Origin: Lysobacter sp. ISL-50
Lineage (GTDB): Bacteria; Pseudomonadota; Gammaproteobacteria; Xanthomonadales; Xanthomonadaceae
Assembly: GCF_018612875.1 (NCBI RefSeq)
Contig: NZ_JAGGRI010000053.1
Coordinates: forward strand, 1-43,707
Length of the DNA stretch: 43,707 bases
Direction: 5' to 3'
The number at the start of each line of letters is the position of its first letter. Position 1 is the stretch's first letter. The position numbers and the translations under genes were made by a program. A model generated the notes under the pieces. The model saw only the letters and a program-made list of their open reading frames with translations, ran no database searches and was not told where the DNA came from. Positions 34,573 to 43,257 of the stretch are shown piece by piece.

Positions 34573-35736
34573 ATGACGACGCTCACTTCCCCCTCCCGTC
34601 TTGCCGGCCTGCTCGGGCTGGCGCTGGCGGTATCGGCGTGCTTCGGCGCGCAGGCGCAGGATTCGGCCGAAACCGGCCAGGACCATCCGCTGGTCGGCCG
34701 CTACGAAGGCGCGACCATCCGCGCCTACAAGCAACAGCAGTTCGATGAAGCCTCACTGCTGCAGGCGCCGGTGGACTATCAGTCGATGGTCGACCGCGAT
34801 GCGCTCGAAGACCGCGCAGGCCCGGCCTGGCTGAAACTGGAAGGCCGCCACACCCGCATCCGCTACGAGGCGCCGGCCGAGCGTTCCTCGCTGGAACTGT
34901 TCCGCAACTACGAAAGCAAGCTCAAGGCCAACGGCTTCGAGCAGGTCTACGCCTGCAACGACAACGCTTGCCTGGCCGGCTCGCGCAAGGACCCGAGCCA
35001 GCTCGGCGATCTGCTCGACAATTTCGACATCGCCGACAACGGCCGCCACTACGCCAATCACGCGCGCTACGGCCTGTACAAGGCGACGCGGCCGGAAGGC
35101 GTCGCCTATGTCGCGCTGCTGGCCGGCGACAGCGACGAAGGCCACATCCTGCCGCGCGTGCTGGTGGACGTGGTCGAGACCAAGTCGATGGACGCGGACA
35201 AGGTGAAAGCGGTCGCGGCGACGAAGGCGCCGGAAGCGCCCGTGGTCGAGCGCAAGGAACCGGCGGTGACCGATCGCGAACCCAAGATCCAGGACCGGGA
35301 GCCGAAGATCCAGGAGCATCCCACTCAGGTGAAGGAAACGCCGGCGCAGGTGAAAACCTCCAGCGCCGCCGAAATGGCCCGCGCCATCGCCCATACCGGC
35401 AACATCTCCGTGTACGGCATCCTGTTCGACTTCGACAAGTCCGTGATCAAGCCCGAGTCGAAGCCGCAGCTCGATCAGATCTCGCAACTGCTCAAGGACG
35501 ACGCCTCGCTCAAGGTCGCGGTGATCGGCCATACCGACAACAAGGGCACGCCGGCCTACAACCTGGCGCTGTCGCAGCGCCGCGCCGACGCCGTGGTGCT
35601 GGCGCTGTCGCGCGACTACGGCATCGCCGGCGCGCGCCTGCTTCCGCAGGGCAAGGGCGACACCCAGCCGGTCGCCGACAACCTCAGCGACGGCGGACGC
35701 GCGAAGAACCGGCGCGTCGAACTGGCCAAGCTGTGA
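34573..35736 (+). CDS. OmpA-family protein with DUF4892-like N-terminal domain
   Basis: The 387-residue protein has a signal sequence ending in VSACFGAQA, with a possible lipobox Cys. An N-terminal domain of about 200 residues (HPLVGRYEGATIRAYKQQQF, FRNYESKLKANGFEQVY) resembles DUF4892. A charged linker carries the repeated phrase EPKIQ. The C-terminal OmpA-like domain (about 275-385) has VYGILFDFDKSVIKPES, GHTDNKGTPAYNLALSQRRA and GRAKNRRVEL, which bind peptidoglycan in this family. It probably anchors the outer membrane to the cell wall. It is the third gene of the envelope run. Confidence 0.85.
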   Translation: MTTLTSPSRLAGLLGLALAVSACFGAQAQDSAETGQDHPLVGRYEGATIRAYKQQQFDEASLLQAPVDYQSMVDRDALEDRAGPAWLKLEGRHTRIRYEAPAERSSLELFRNYESKLKANGFEQVYACNDNACLAGSRKDPSQLGDLLDNFDIADNGRHYANHARYGLYKATRPEGVAYVALLAGDSDEGHILPRVLVDVVETKSMDADKVKAVAATKAPEAPVVERKEPAVTDREPKIQDREPKIQEHPTQVKETPAQVKTSSAAEMARAIAHTGNISVYGILFDFDKSVIKPESKPQLDQISQLLKDDASLKVAVIGHTDNKGTPAYNLALSQRRADAVVLALSRDYGIAGARLLPQGKGDTQPVADNLSDGGRAKNRRVELAKL

Positions 35737-35795
35737 GCGCCGCCGCGCGTCCGCTCCCTTCCCCCTTCAAGCGCCTTCGCCAGGAGCGCCCGATC

Positions 35796-36233
35796 ATGCG
35801 TGTATCCAGTGTTCTGCTGTTGCTGTGCCTGAGCGCCAGCGCCGGCCTCGCCGGCGCCGCCAACCGATCCGCCGCCAGCCGCGACTCGGACGACTACGCG
35901 TCCTGCCGCGACTGCGGCACCGTCGCCCGCATCGAACCGGTGGCGCGGCGTCAACGCGGCAACGCGGTCATGCATGCGGTCGGCAATGCCCTGGGCGATG
36001 TGGCCCTGAGCCATATCGACAGCGACGTCGCCACCGTCGCCGGCGCCGCGCGCGATGCCGCCAGCGATGACGACGACGAAGATCGGGACGATGAACGTGC
36101 GCGCGGCTACGACATCACCGTGCGCATGGACGACGGACGCCGCGTGCAACTGCGGCAGGACGAGGTTTCCGAGCGCCTGCGCGAGGGCGGTCGCGTGCGC
36201 ATGCGGGCGGGCCGCTTGTCGCCGATCCGTTGA
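35796..36233 (+). CDS. Small exported protein with glycine-zipper-like segment
   Basis: The 145-residue protein has a signal peptide (MRVSSVLLLLCLSASAGLAG). A CRDCGTVARIEPV segment is followed by GNAVMHAVGNALGDVALSHI, a degenerate glycine-zipper pattern as in SlyB-type outer-membrane proteins. Then come an acidic stretch (DDDDEDRDD) and a C-terminal YDITVRMDDGRRVQLRQDE, which matches the SlyB-like end. AGGAG precedes the ATG at 35796; longer frames overlapping the OmpA gene are shadows. It closes the envelope run and is followed by a convergent deacetylase gene. Confidence 0.75.
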   Translation: MRVSSVLLLLCLSASAGLAGAANRSAASRDSDDYASCRDCGTVARIEPVARRQRGNAVMHAVGNALGDVALSHIDSDVATVAGAARDAASDDDDEDRDDERARGYDITVRMDDGRRVQLRQDEVSERLREGGRVRMRAGRLSPIR

Positions 36234-36274
36234 TCGGTGCCGGCGACGAAACAACCGATTCCGCGAGGGATATC

Positions 36275-36940
36275 TCAGCCGGCAGGCAGGAATTCGCTCA
36301 CCCGCACGAACTCATAGCCCTGCCCACGCAGCGCCGGCACCAGCTGCCGCACGATGTCGACGATGCCTTCGCGGCTGCGGCCTTGCTCATCGTCGCCGTC
36401 GTGCAGCAGGACGATCGCGCCGGGATGGATGCGCGCCAGCACCGATTCCACCACGCACGACACGTAGCCGGGCGCGCCCGGTTCGAGCCAGTCGCGCGGA
36501 TCGACCGACCAACCGACCACCGCGTAGCCGGCGTCGGCCAAGGCATCGAACTGGGCTTCGTCGATCTCGCCATAGGCGGGCCGGAACAGACGCGGGTTCT
36601 CATTGAGCCCGGCTTCGCGCAAGGAAACGGCCGCGGGCGCGACCTCGCGGGCGAACCAGTCCTGGGCGCCGAACCCTCGCGCATCGGCGTGCGTCTGCGA
36701 ATGATTGCCGACCTCGTGGCCTTCGCGCAGGAGTCGTTCGATCAAACGCGGACGTTCGCCGGCCGCCGCGCCGGTGCAGAAGAAACTCGCGCTCACCCGC
36801 AACTCGCGCAAGGCATCGAGCAAGGCCGGCGTGGCCCGGCCCGGGCCGTCGTCGAAGGTCAGCGCGAGCGCGCGTCGCGAGCCGTCGCCGCGGCCCAGAT
36901 AGGACCGCGGCCGCGCCTGCAGAAATCGATGCCATTCCAT
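36275..36940 (-). CDS. Polysaccharide deacetylase (NodB-like)
   Basis: The 221-residue protein is essentially one NodB-homology domain, which removes acetyl groups from amino sugars. Motif 1 is TFDDGP (D30, D31), the metal site is HEVGNHSQTHAD (H80, H84), motif 3 is FRPAYGE, then VDPRDW and LLHDGDD with the last catalytic His. All key residues are present. There is no signal peptide, so it should act in the cytoplasm like NodB, not in the periplasm like PgaB. It starts 10 bases after the glycosyltransferase gene on the same strand, so both belong to one transcript. The likely substrate is the oligosaccharide made by that enzyme. Confidence 0.9.
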   Translation of the reverse strand: MEWHRFLQARPRSYLGRGDGSRRALALTFDDGPGRATPALLDALRELRVSASFFCTGAAAGERPRLIERLLREGHEVGNHSQTHADARGFGAQDWFAREVAPAAVSLREAGLNENPRLFRPAYGEIDEAQFDALADAGYAVVGWSVDPRDWLEPGAPGYVSCVVESVLARIHPGAIVLLHDGDDEQGRSREGIVDIVRQLVPALRGQGYEFVRVSEFLPAG

Positions 36941-36950
36941 GCCGGCGGCC

Positions 36951-38153
36951 TCAGCGAGTCATCCAGCTCTTGCGCCCACCGCGCAGTTCGTCGATCAGCC
37001 CGATCACGTTGGCCGGCAGGATCAGCACGTCCATCACCGTGTTGTAGACCGACACCAGCAGCATGTCCCGCGGCCGCAGTTGCAGCAGCGTGCGCGAATG
37101 CAGCACCGAGATGAAATTCAGCACCGCCATCAACAGCCAGTTCAACCCCGCCACCACCAGCAGATGATGGCTGCGATACACCAGCGCGCCGGCGATCAGC
37201 AGCAGCAAGGTCGGCACCAGCGCCGACTGCGCCCACAGCAGCCACCACGGCAGCATCTTCATGGTCCGCGCGCGCGAGATGCCCCAGGCGACGCGGAACG
37301 ATTCCAGACGCCCGCGCGCCCAGCGCCGGCGCTGGCGGAACAGGCCGAGGAAGGTCGTGGGACAGATGGTGTAGGCGATCGCATCGGAGGCGTAGGCGAT
37401 CGAATAGCCGTGCGCCAGCGCGCGCCAGGTCCAGGCGATGTCTTCCACCAGCCACTCGCCCCAGCCGCCTAGTTCGCGGATGACCGAAGTACGGTGCAGC
37501 GAGAACGCACCGCCGACCACGTTGACCACGCCGATCTTGCTCTGCACGTAGCGGATCGCCGCCAACGCGCCGATGTGTTCGTAGAACTGCAGGCGGTGCA
37601 GCCACGACGTATTGCGTCCGGCCGGCACGATCAAGCCGCAGGCCGCGGCGTGGCGCGGCGACGAGTACAAGGCCTCGACCGCATTGCGCAGCGCGCCGGG
37701 CAGGATCACCGTGTCGCTGTCGATCACCGTGACCACGTCGGAATCGGGCGATATCCGCGGCAAGGCCGCATCCAGCGCCAGGCCCTTGGCGCCGCCGTTG
37801 CGTTCGCGCGACAGCAGCCGGTAATCCTTGAGCCTGGGTTGCGCGAGCCACTGCGCGACCGCGGCGGCGGTGGAATTGGTCGAACCGTCATCGACCAGCA
37901 ACACTTCCAGCCGGCCCGGATACACGTTGTGCTCGATCGCTTCCAACGTGGTCAGGAACGACTCCGCCGGCTCGTTGTAGAACGGCACCAGGATCGACAC
38001 GAAGGGATAGTGCGCCAGCGTCCGCGAAGCCGGTCGCCGCAGTAATCGGAAACATGCCCAGCCGGCCAGGAAAATCAGGCAGGCAAGCAGTACCAGGGTG
38101 GAGAAACCGACGAAACCGGTCAGGACGAACTGGCTGAACATGGGGGCGCGCAT
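36951..38153 (-). CDS. Family 2 glycosyltransferase (NodC/PgaC-like)
   Basis: The 400-residue membrane protein polymerises or adds sugars from a nucleotide donor. After one N-terminal membrane helix it has the GT2 motifs VLLVDDGSTN, VIDSDTV, GGWGEWLVEDIAWTW with the catalytic Asp, and RQRRRWARG, the QxxRW motif of processive enzymes. Two or more C-terminal membrane helices follow. Sequence type is closest to PgaC and NodC, which make beta-1,4 or beta-1,6 N-acetylglucosamine chains. Two starts are possible: ATG 38153 (MRAPMF) or ATG 38141 (MFSQ); neither has a strong ribosome site. It is divergent from a methyltransferase and MFS gene pair. Confidence 0.88.
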   Translation of the reverse strand: MRAPMFSQFVLTGFVGFSTLVLLACLIFLAGWACFRLLRRPASRTLAHYPFVSILVPFYNEPAESFLTTLEAIEHNVYPGRLEVLLVDDGSTNSTAAAVAQWLAQPRLKDYRLLSRERNGGAKGLALDAALPRISPDSDVVTVIDSDTVILPGALRNAVEALYSSPRHAAACGLIVPAGRNTSWLHRLQFYEHIGALAAIRYVQSKIGVVNVVGGAFSLHRTSVIRELGGWGEWLVEDIAWTWRALAHGYSIAYASDAIAYTICPTTFLGLFRQRRRWARGRLESFRVAWGISRARTMKMLPWWLLWAQSALVPTLLLLIAGALVYRSHHLLVVAGLNWLLMAVLNFISVLHSRTLLQLRPRDMLLVSVYNTVMDVLILPANVIGLIDELRGGRKSWMTR

Positions 38154-38527
38154 CCGGCAGTGCGAGCGCCACCGTCGGCGCGCGCAAACGCGCGCGGCCA
38201 CGGGCTGCGAACTCGCAAATCTGATTGCCAGACCGGACGCGTCGATACGGGTGGCCGCGTTCGCGGGCCCGCACGCCAGGTGCTAGAACTAACGGGTTGG
38301 GAGAGGTGACTGGAAAACTTGCAGGCGGAACATTTCAACTGAAACGACTTGCGAATACACGAGCGCGATGCGTTGCCGCGCTTTCGCAAGCAAGAATGAA
38401 AGCTGGGATCGATTTAATCTGTGACGTCGCCATGCAGTTCCGCGATCGTTGCCTGCGCGGTCGCTCGACATGTCCTCGCCGATCGATGAAGAATCAAGAG
38501 GCATTGTCTTCTTCGCGAAACCCAACC
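38154..38527. promoter_or_regulatory. Divergent control region of the glycosyltransferase and methyltransferase genes
   Basis: This 374-base region is less GC-rich than the genes and separates two divergent pairs. An inverted repeat TTTCA-AC-TGAAA lies at 38333-38344. TAATCT at 38415-38420 is a possible -10 for the plus strand. No clear complete promoter or coding frame is visible; weak reading frames here are shadows. Confidence 0.4.
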
Positions 38528-39226
38528 ATGACCGAGTCCGCCTCCCTCCGCGCGTCCGCGTTCAGTCCGCGCTTCGATATCGGCGCGCAGCGCATCGATT
38601 GCGGGCGCGAACCGCACGTGGACACGCACGAAGCCGCCGACCAGCGCGCGAGCTGGCCGCTGCTGGATTATTCCGAGTGCGAGCCCACCGAGGATCAGGC
38701 CGCGATCAATCGCTGGCTGGCCGAGGCCGCGCTCGACGGCCGCGACGTGCTGCATGTGGGCACCGGCAATTCATCGGTGGCGCGATTGCTGGCCGGCAAG
38801 GCGCGGCGGATCGTGTCGGTGACGGTGGCGCGCAACGAACGGGAGCACGGCCGCGCCCTGGGCCTGCGCGACTACTCGGTGCATCTGCTCAACAAACACA
38901 GCCTGGCCTTCGCGGAGCAGTTCGAGCCGGCCGGCTTCGACTGCATCCTCGACAACAACCTGGCCAGCTTCGCCTGCTGCCAGCGCCACCTGGAACGCTA
39001 TTTCGAAGCGCTGGTGCGCCTGCTCAAGCCGGAGGGCTTCGTGCTGACCCATTGGCTGGGCATGCAATGGACGCTGGATATCGGCGTGGACGACGTCGAG
39101 CCGGTCTGGCGCCTGGACGCGGGCAAGCTGCGCGCGATCGCCAGCGCCTACCAGCTCAGCGTCAAACGCGAGGACGAATTGTTCTTCCTGCGCCGCGCGC
39201 GCAGCGCGGCCGCCGCGCGGTCTTGA
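38528..39226 (+). CDS. SAM-dependent methyltransferase
   Basis: The 232-residue class I methyltransferase has motif I as VLHVGTGNSSVARLL (residues 74-88), less usual than the common E/DxGxGxG form. The acidic motif is FDCILDNNLASFACC, followed by LVRLLKPEGFVLTH. It has no membrane segment or signal. The start ATG 38528 (MTESASLRAS) was chosen because the longer frame upstream runs through the control region. It is followed after 49 bases by an MFS transporter and is divergent from the glycosyltransferase-deacetylase pair. I infer that it may methylate the product of those enzymes, as NodS does in Nod-factor synthesis; the substrate is not shown by the sequence. Confidence 0.8.
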   Translation: MTESASLRASAFSPRFDIGAQRIDCGREPHVDTHEAADQRASWPLLDYSECEPTEDQAAINRWLAEAALDGRDVLHVGTGNSSVARLLAGKARRIVSVTVARNEREHGRALGLRDYSVHLLNKHSLAFAEQFEPAGFDCILDNNLASFACCQRHLERYFEALVRLLKPEGFVLTHWLGMQWTLDIGVDDVEPVWRLDAGKLRAIASAYQLSVKREDELFFLRRARSAAAARS

Positions 39227-39275
39227 GCGCGCGGCGACGCGGGCCGGTTCGGCCGCGACCGTCGCATTGCGCCCG

Positions 39276-40616
39276 ATGAACACCGCCGCACTCCGCCGCC
39301 ACTGCCCGCGTCAACGCCTGCGCGACACCGCGCGGCTGTGGCGGCTCGGCCGCCGCGACCCGCGCCTGGGCTGGCTGCTGCTGGACAATCTGATCACCAC
39401 CCTCGGCGCGAGCTTCACCCTCATCGCTCTGCCGTTCCTGGTCATGCGCCTGACCGGGCACGCGCTGGACCTGGGCCTGACCGCGACGCTCGAAGCCTTG
39501 CCGAGTCTGGCGTTCGCGTTCGCGTTCCGCGGATTTCTCGACCGCGCCGATCCGGCGCGGGTGTTGTGGTGCTGCCGCGCGCTGTACGTCGCGATCAACG
39601 CCGTGCTGGCGGCGACGACGTGGTTCGGGCTGATCACCATCGAATTGATTTATCTGCTGGCGCTGATCGGCGGACTGGTCTGGGCAGTGGCGTATCCGGC
39701 CGGGCGCGCCTGCTTCGGCCTGTACATCCGCAAGGGCCTGTTGCCCGCCGGCAACGCCGTGTTCGCGGTCGCTTCGAGTCTGGCGACGATGGCGTTGCCG
39801 ATGCTGGCCGGCAGCCTGATCCTGTCCGCCGACGGCGAACGCGGCCTGGCCGTCGCCTTCGCCATCGACGCGGTCTGCGTGGCGGTGTCGTTGCCGCTGA
39901 TCGCGGCGGTGCGGCGGCGCGGCCCGGTGCGGCGGCGGGTGGCGAATGCACGCGACGACGATGCGACCCAGGTCGCCGATCAGGTCGCGGTGGCGGCACC
40001 GGCATCGGCTATTCCGCGCAGCTATTACCTCTATCTGCTGTCGAGCACGGTGCTGGTGTTCGGTCCCGTGCAGATCCTGCTGCCCGTGCTGTTAGTGCAA
40101 CGCCACGACACGCGCTACCTGTGGATCTACCTCGCCCAATTCGCCGGCATCTTCGCCGCCGCCGGCTTGTCCGCGCCGGGCGTGCCGCCGTCGATGGCGG
40201 CGGTGCTGCGCAAGATTGTGCTGTGCTGGGTCATCGCCGCTTTCGCCTATGGCTTGCTTGCCTGGAGCGCCTACGCCGCGGCGCAACCGTGGTGGCCGCT
40301 GCCGTCGGCGCTGCTGGCGTTCGGCCTGCTGGCCGGCGCCTCGAACTACTACGGCATCCAATCGCTGTCATGGCTGCAGCGCAGCGCCGACGCGCGGCGC
40401 ATGGGTCGCGAGATGACCTGGTTCTCGGCCGCGACCATGGGCGCGATGCCGCTGGCGACCTTGGCGACCGGCACGATGATCGATCGCCTGCGCTGGGCGC
40501 AGACCGCGCAAGCGCTGGCCTGGGCGATCCTCGGCGTGGCGCTGCTGGCCTTGCTGCATCTGCCCAGCCTGCGCCAAAACAAAGCTCCGGGGACTCGCGT
40601 CCCCGGAGCGGCGTGA
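39276..40616 (+). CDS. MFS transporter
   Basis: The 446-residue inner-membrane protein has about 11-12 hydrophobic helices and the layout of a major-facilitator exporter. A central cytoplasmic loop of Arg-rich sequence (RRRGPVRRRV) lies between the two halves. LDNLITTLGASFTLIALPFL starts the first half, and SYYLYLLSSTVLVFGPVQIL the second. The ATG at 39276 is preferred to a TTG three codons upstream. It probably exports the product of the neighbouring genes. Its last codons form an 11-bp hairpin that also serves the convergent gene as terminator. Confidence 0.85.
   Translation: MNTAALRRHCPRQRLRDTARLWRLGRRDPRLGWLLLDNLITTLGASFTLIALPFLVMRLTGHALDLGLTATLEALPSLAFAFAFRGFLDRADPARVLWCCRALYVAINAVLAATTWFGLITIELIYLLALIGGLVWAVAYPAGRACFGLYIRKGLLPAGNAVFAVASSLATMALPMLAGSLILSADGERGLAVAFAIDAVCVAVSLPLIAAVRRRGPVRRRVANARDDDATQVADQVAVAAPASAIPRSYYLYLLSSTVLVFGPVQILLPVLLVQRHDTRYLWIYLAQFAGIFAAAGLSAPGVPPSMAAVLRKIVLCWVIAAFAYGLLAWSAYAAAQPWWPLPSALLAFGLLAGASNYYGIQSLSWLQRSADARRMGREMTWFSAATMGAMPLATLATGTMIDRLRWAQTAQALAWAILGVALLALLHLPSLRQNKAPGTRVPGAA
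40573..40609 (-). terminator. Terminator of the large secreted-protein gene, inside the MFS gene end
   Basis: GCTCCGGGGAC (40584-40594), loop TCGC and GTCCCCGGAGC (40599-40609) form a perfect 11-bp stem. On the minus strand it is followed by TTTGTTTTGG, giving an intrinsic terminator 38 bases after the stop at 40647. On the plus strand the stem lies within the final codons of the transporter. Confidence 0.75.
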
Positions 40617-40646
40617 CTTCGATCTATACCGGCCGCCGACAGCGCA

Positions 40647-42953
40647 TCAGCGCGGCGATTTACTGTCGAAGCCGTACATGAAGGTCGCAGGTTCCCCCGA
40701 AGTGAAACCGTAGCTGCCGAACGGATCGGGCAGATTGTCGAGCGGGTTGCCGGTGCCGTTCCAATTGGCCTGGCCCAACGAGTACACCGACGCGCCCACC
40801 GTGGACAACGACCCCAGCGCCAGCGGTTCGGTCGGCGCGGCGCCGTAGTAGGTCACGAAGCTGAGCGTCTTTCCGGGCGACAGCGCGCCGAGTTTGAAAT
40901 CGATGTGCGCGCCCTGATCGCCGGCGCCCAGATCGGTGAACGGCCCGGACGTGCCGCTGTTGCCGCCCAGCGGATTGAACACATTGAAGCCGTTGTTGTT
41001 CCAGGCCAGCACATAGCTGGACGAACCCGCCAGGGTGATGTACTCGGAGAACGTATTCGGCGGCACGTCGTAGTCGATGCCGCGCGTGTAGCGCAGATCG
41101 GCGACGTTCTGGCTGCCGTTGTTCTGGATGCTCACGTCCACGCGGTACAGATACGGCGTCGCCGGCACCGGAGTGAACTTGTGCGTGACGCGGAAGGTCT
41201 TGTTCGGCCCCGCGTCCACCACCGAGGTCGCGGTCGATGTGGTGTAGACGAACGACACCACCGCCATGTTGTTGACGCCATAACAACGCGAGGTATCGCC
41301 GGTGATGCCCAGATCGGCGCTGGCCACGCCCCAGCCCTCGCAGGGCGAGCCGGGCGAAGCGGCGTCGCCGTTGGTCGGCATGTAGCGCAGGCCGACCAGG
41401 GAACCGCCGTTGGTGCCGCTGGAACGCGGAATCGCCGGGCATTCGATATTGAGATAACCGGTGTTGTGCACGCCCAGCTGGACGATGCCGTTGTTGATCA
41501 CGCCCGGGCAATTCTCCGGCGGATCGACTTCGCACACGATGTCGGCGCCGTGCACCGGCAGGTAGGGAGTGTCCACGCGCTCGAACGGATCGATCCGCGC
41601 GAACTGCGCCTGCACGTCCTGCGGCTTGAACTGCACGCGCTGGACCTTGGGGTCCCAGGGCTTGTCGCACAGCGTGCCCAGGGTCGGATCGGTCTGCACC
41701 AGGTACATGTCCTGCGGATCGCCGACGCCGACGTAGTCGCTGAAGGTGGAACCGGCGGCGACGACGCGGTCGCTGGACTTCAGGTCGATCGCGACCAGCA
41801 TCTCCTTGCCGATGCCGAAGCGGTTGACGTTGAGCGGCGTGTCGTCGAGGTTGCCGATCGACGCGGCGAACACCGCGCCGTATTGCGGCTGGCCCAATGT
41901 GCCGGCCAGGGCCAGTTGCGGCCCGGAACCGCCGACATCGTTGGTTTCCAGCACGTCATAGGCGCGGAAGGCCTGGCCGCTAGGGTCGGCCCACAGCGTC
42001 TGCGCGATCACCGCGCAGGAACCGGCGGCGAACCGCGTCAGATAGGCCTGCACGCCGGTGTTGTCGATCTTGGAATTCAGGCCGACCAGCACCGACTGCC
42101 CGGCGAACTGGCGGCTGCGCAAGGCGGTGACGCCATGGAACAAGGCCTGCGACTGGTCGGAGTTGTTGAGCGCGGTGCTGCATACCGGCGTGCCGTTGAA
42201 ATCGGTGCGGAACATCAGGCCGCTGCTCAGGCCGCTGGGCGAGACCGAATTGCCGGCCACGACCAGATCGGTGGGCGCGCCGCTGGCGGCGATGTTTTCC
42301 GTCAGCGCGCGGAAACGCAGTTCCGGCCAGCGGTCCAGGCCGTCGTAGAACTGGTTCCACAGCACGCCGCCGCCGTTGTCCAGGCGCGCGATGCGGCCCC
42401 ACTTGCGCTTGTTGTCGCGCGAGTTTTCCTCGCCGACCAGGATCAGGTCGAAGTGGCGATCGCCCAGGCCTTCGATGATGTCGTAACCGCTGGCGAACTG
42501 CTCGCGCTTGACGTTCTCAAGCACGGTGGTCCATTTCGGGAAGCCTTCGCAATCGATCTGCAGCACGTAGATCGAGCGGCCCTCGCCGAGCCACACGCCG
42601 CCGGTGACGGCGAAGCCGCGGCCGGTGCTCAGCTCGGTGATGGCCTGGCCGAGCGAGCGTTTGCTGCCGGCGATGTTGTAGGTCTTCTGCCACAGCTCGA
42701 CGCCGTTGTTGTCGACGCGGCTGACCTGCACGTCCTGCAGGTCGCCGCGATTGCGCGTGCCGACCAGCACCGAGCCTCCGCCGCCGCAGACATTGACCGC
42801 TTTCACGTCTTCGCCGAACTCGCTGCTGTCGGCCTCGCCATAGACCGCCTCGAAATTCTGCGCCTGCGCCAGCGGCGCGGCGAACAGCAGGCTCGTCGCC
42901 AGCGCCACGGCATAGCGCCGCAGGCTGGAACGTTTACGTCCCGTGGTATCCAT
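40647..42953 (-). CDS. Large secreted protein with beta-propeller-like N-terminus
   Basis: The 768-residue protein starts with a signal peptide (RYAVALATSLLFAAPLAQA). The N-terminal 450 residues form repeated beta units (GVELWQKTYNIAGSKRSLGQ, GFAVTGGVWLGEGRSIYVLQ, GRIARLDNGGGVLWNQFYDG) resembling a propeller of the kind seen in extracellular proteins. From about residue 480 a second domain begins with NNGIVQLGVHNTGYLN. It includes GWGVASADLGITGDTSRCYG, FRVTHKFTPVPATPYLYRVD and RYTRGIDYDVPP, similar to C-terminal parts of some PEP-CTERM-type exported proteins, but no sorting tag is seen. Several Cys residues may form disulfides. Function unknown. A terminator follows the stop. Confidence 0.8.
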   Translation of the reverse strand: MDTTGRKRSSLRRYAVALATSLLFAAPLAQAQNFEAVYGEADSSEFGEDVKAVNVCGGGGSVLVGTRNRGDLQDVQVSRVDNNGVELWQKTYNIAGSKRSLGQAITELSTGRGFAVTGGVWLGEGRSIYVLQIDCEGFPKWTTVLENVKREQFASGYDIIEGLGDRHFDLILVGEENSRDNKRKWGRIARLDNGGGVLWNQFYDGLDRWPELRFRALTENIAASGAPTDLVVAGNSVSPSGLSSGLMFRTDFNGTPVCSTALNNSDQSQALFHGVTALRSRQFAGQSVLVGLNSKIDNTGVQAYLTRFAAGSCAVIAQTLWADPSGQAFRAYDVLETNDVGGSGPQLALAGTLGQPQYGAVFAASIGNLDDTPLNVNRFGIGKEMLVAIDLKSSDRVVAAGSTFSDYVGVGDPQDMYLVQTDPTLGTLCDKPWDPKVQRVQFKPQDVQAQFARIDPFERVDTPYLPVHGADIVCEVDPPENCPGVINNGIVQLGVHNTGYLNIECPAIPRSSGTNGGSLVGLRYMPTNGDAASPGSPCEGWGVASADLGITGDTSRCYGVNNMAVVSFVYTTSTATSVVDAGPNKTFRVTHKFTPVPATPYLYRVDVSIQNNGSQNVADLRYTRGIDYDVPPNTFSEYITLAGSSSYVLAWNNNGFNVFNPLGGNSGTSGPFTDLGAGDQGAHIDFKLGALSPGKTLSFVTYYGAAPTEPLALGSLSTVGASVYSLGQANWNGTGNPLDNLPDPFGSYGFTSGEPATFMYGFDSKSPR

Positions 42954-43257
42954 ATCGGCCTCATTTGCGGAATCGTTCCGCGTGGTGGGTCGAACGCTTC
43001 CTTAACGAAAGCGCCATCGATCGAGCGTCCCCGACAAAGCGCGCCGCGCGGTGCGCGACGGCGTTTGACCGTCCGACACTAGCGCGCTCGCGCGTGCGTT
43101 CGTAGGAACAAGAAGGGGCGATATCGGGACATCGCGGGAAGGATTCGCAGCGCGCGATCGAACGGGTCGCGACCGGCGTCTAGGATTGGCGTTAAACCGC
43201 GCAGGGCGTCACAGCGCGTAATGAAGTGCTAACTGTTCGGCTGGAGGCGAGATTGCT
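42954..43257. other. Upstream region of the secreted-protein gene, no gene seen
   Basis: About 300 bases without a credible reading frame. It should contain the minus-strand promoter of the secreted-protein gene. I could not pick out a convincing -35/-10 pair. Confidence 0.4.
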
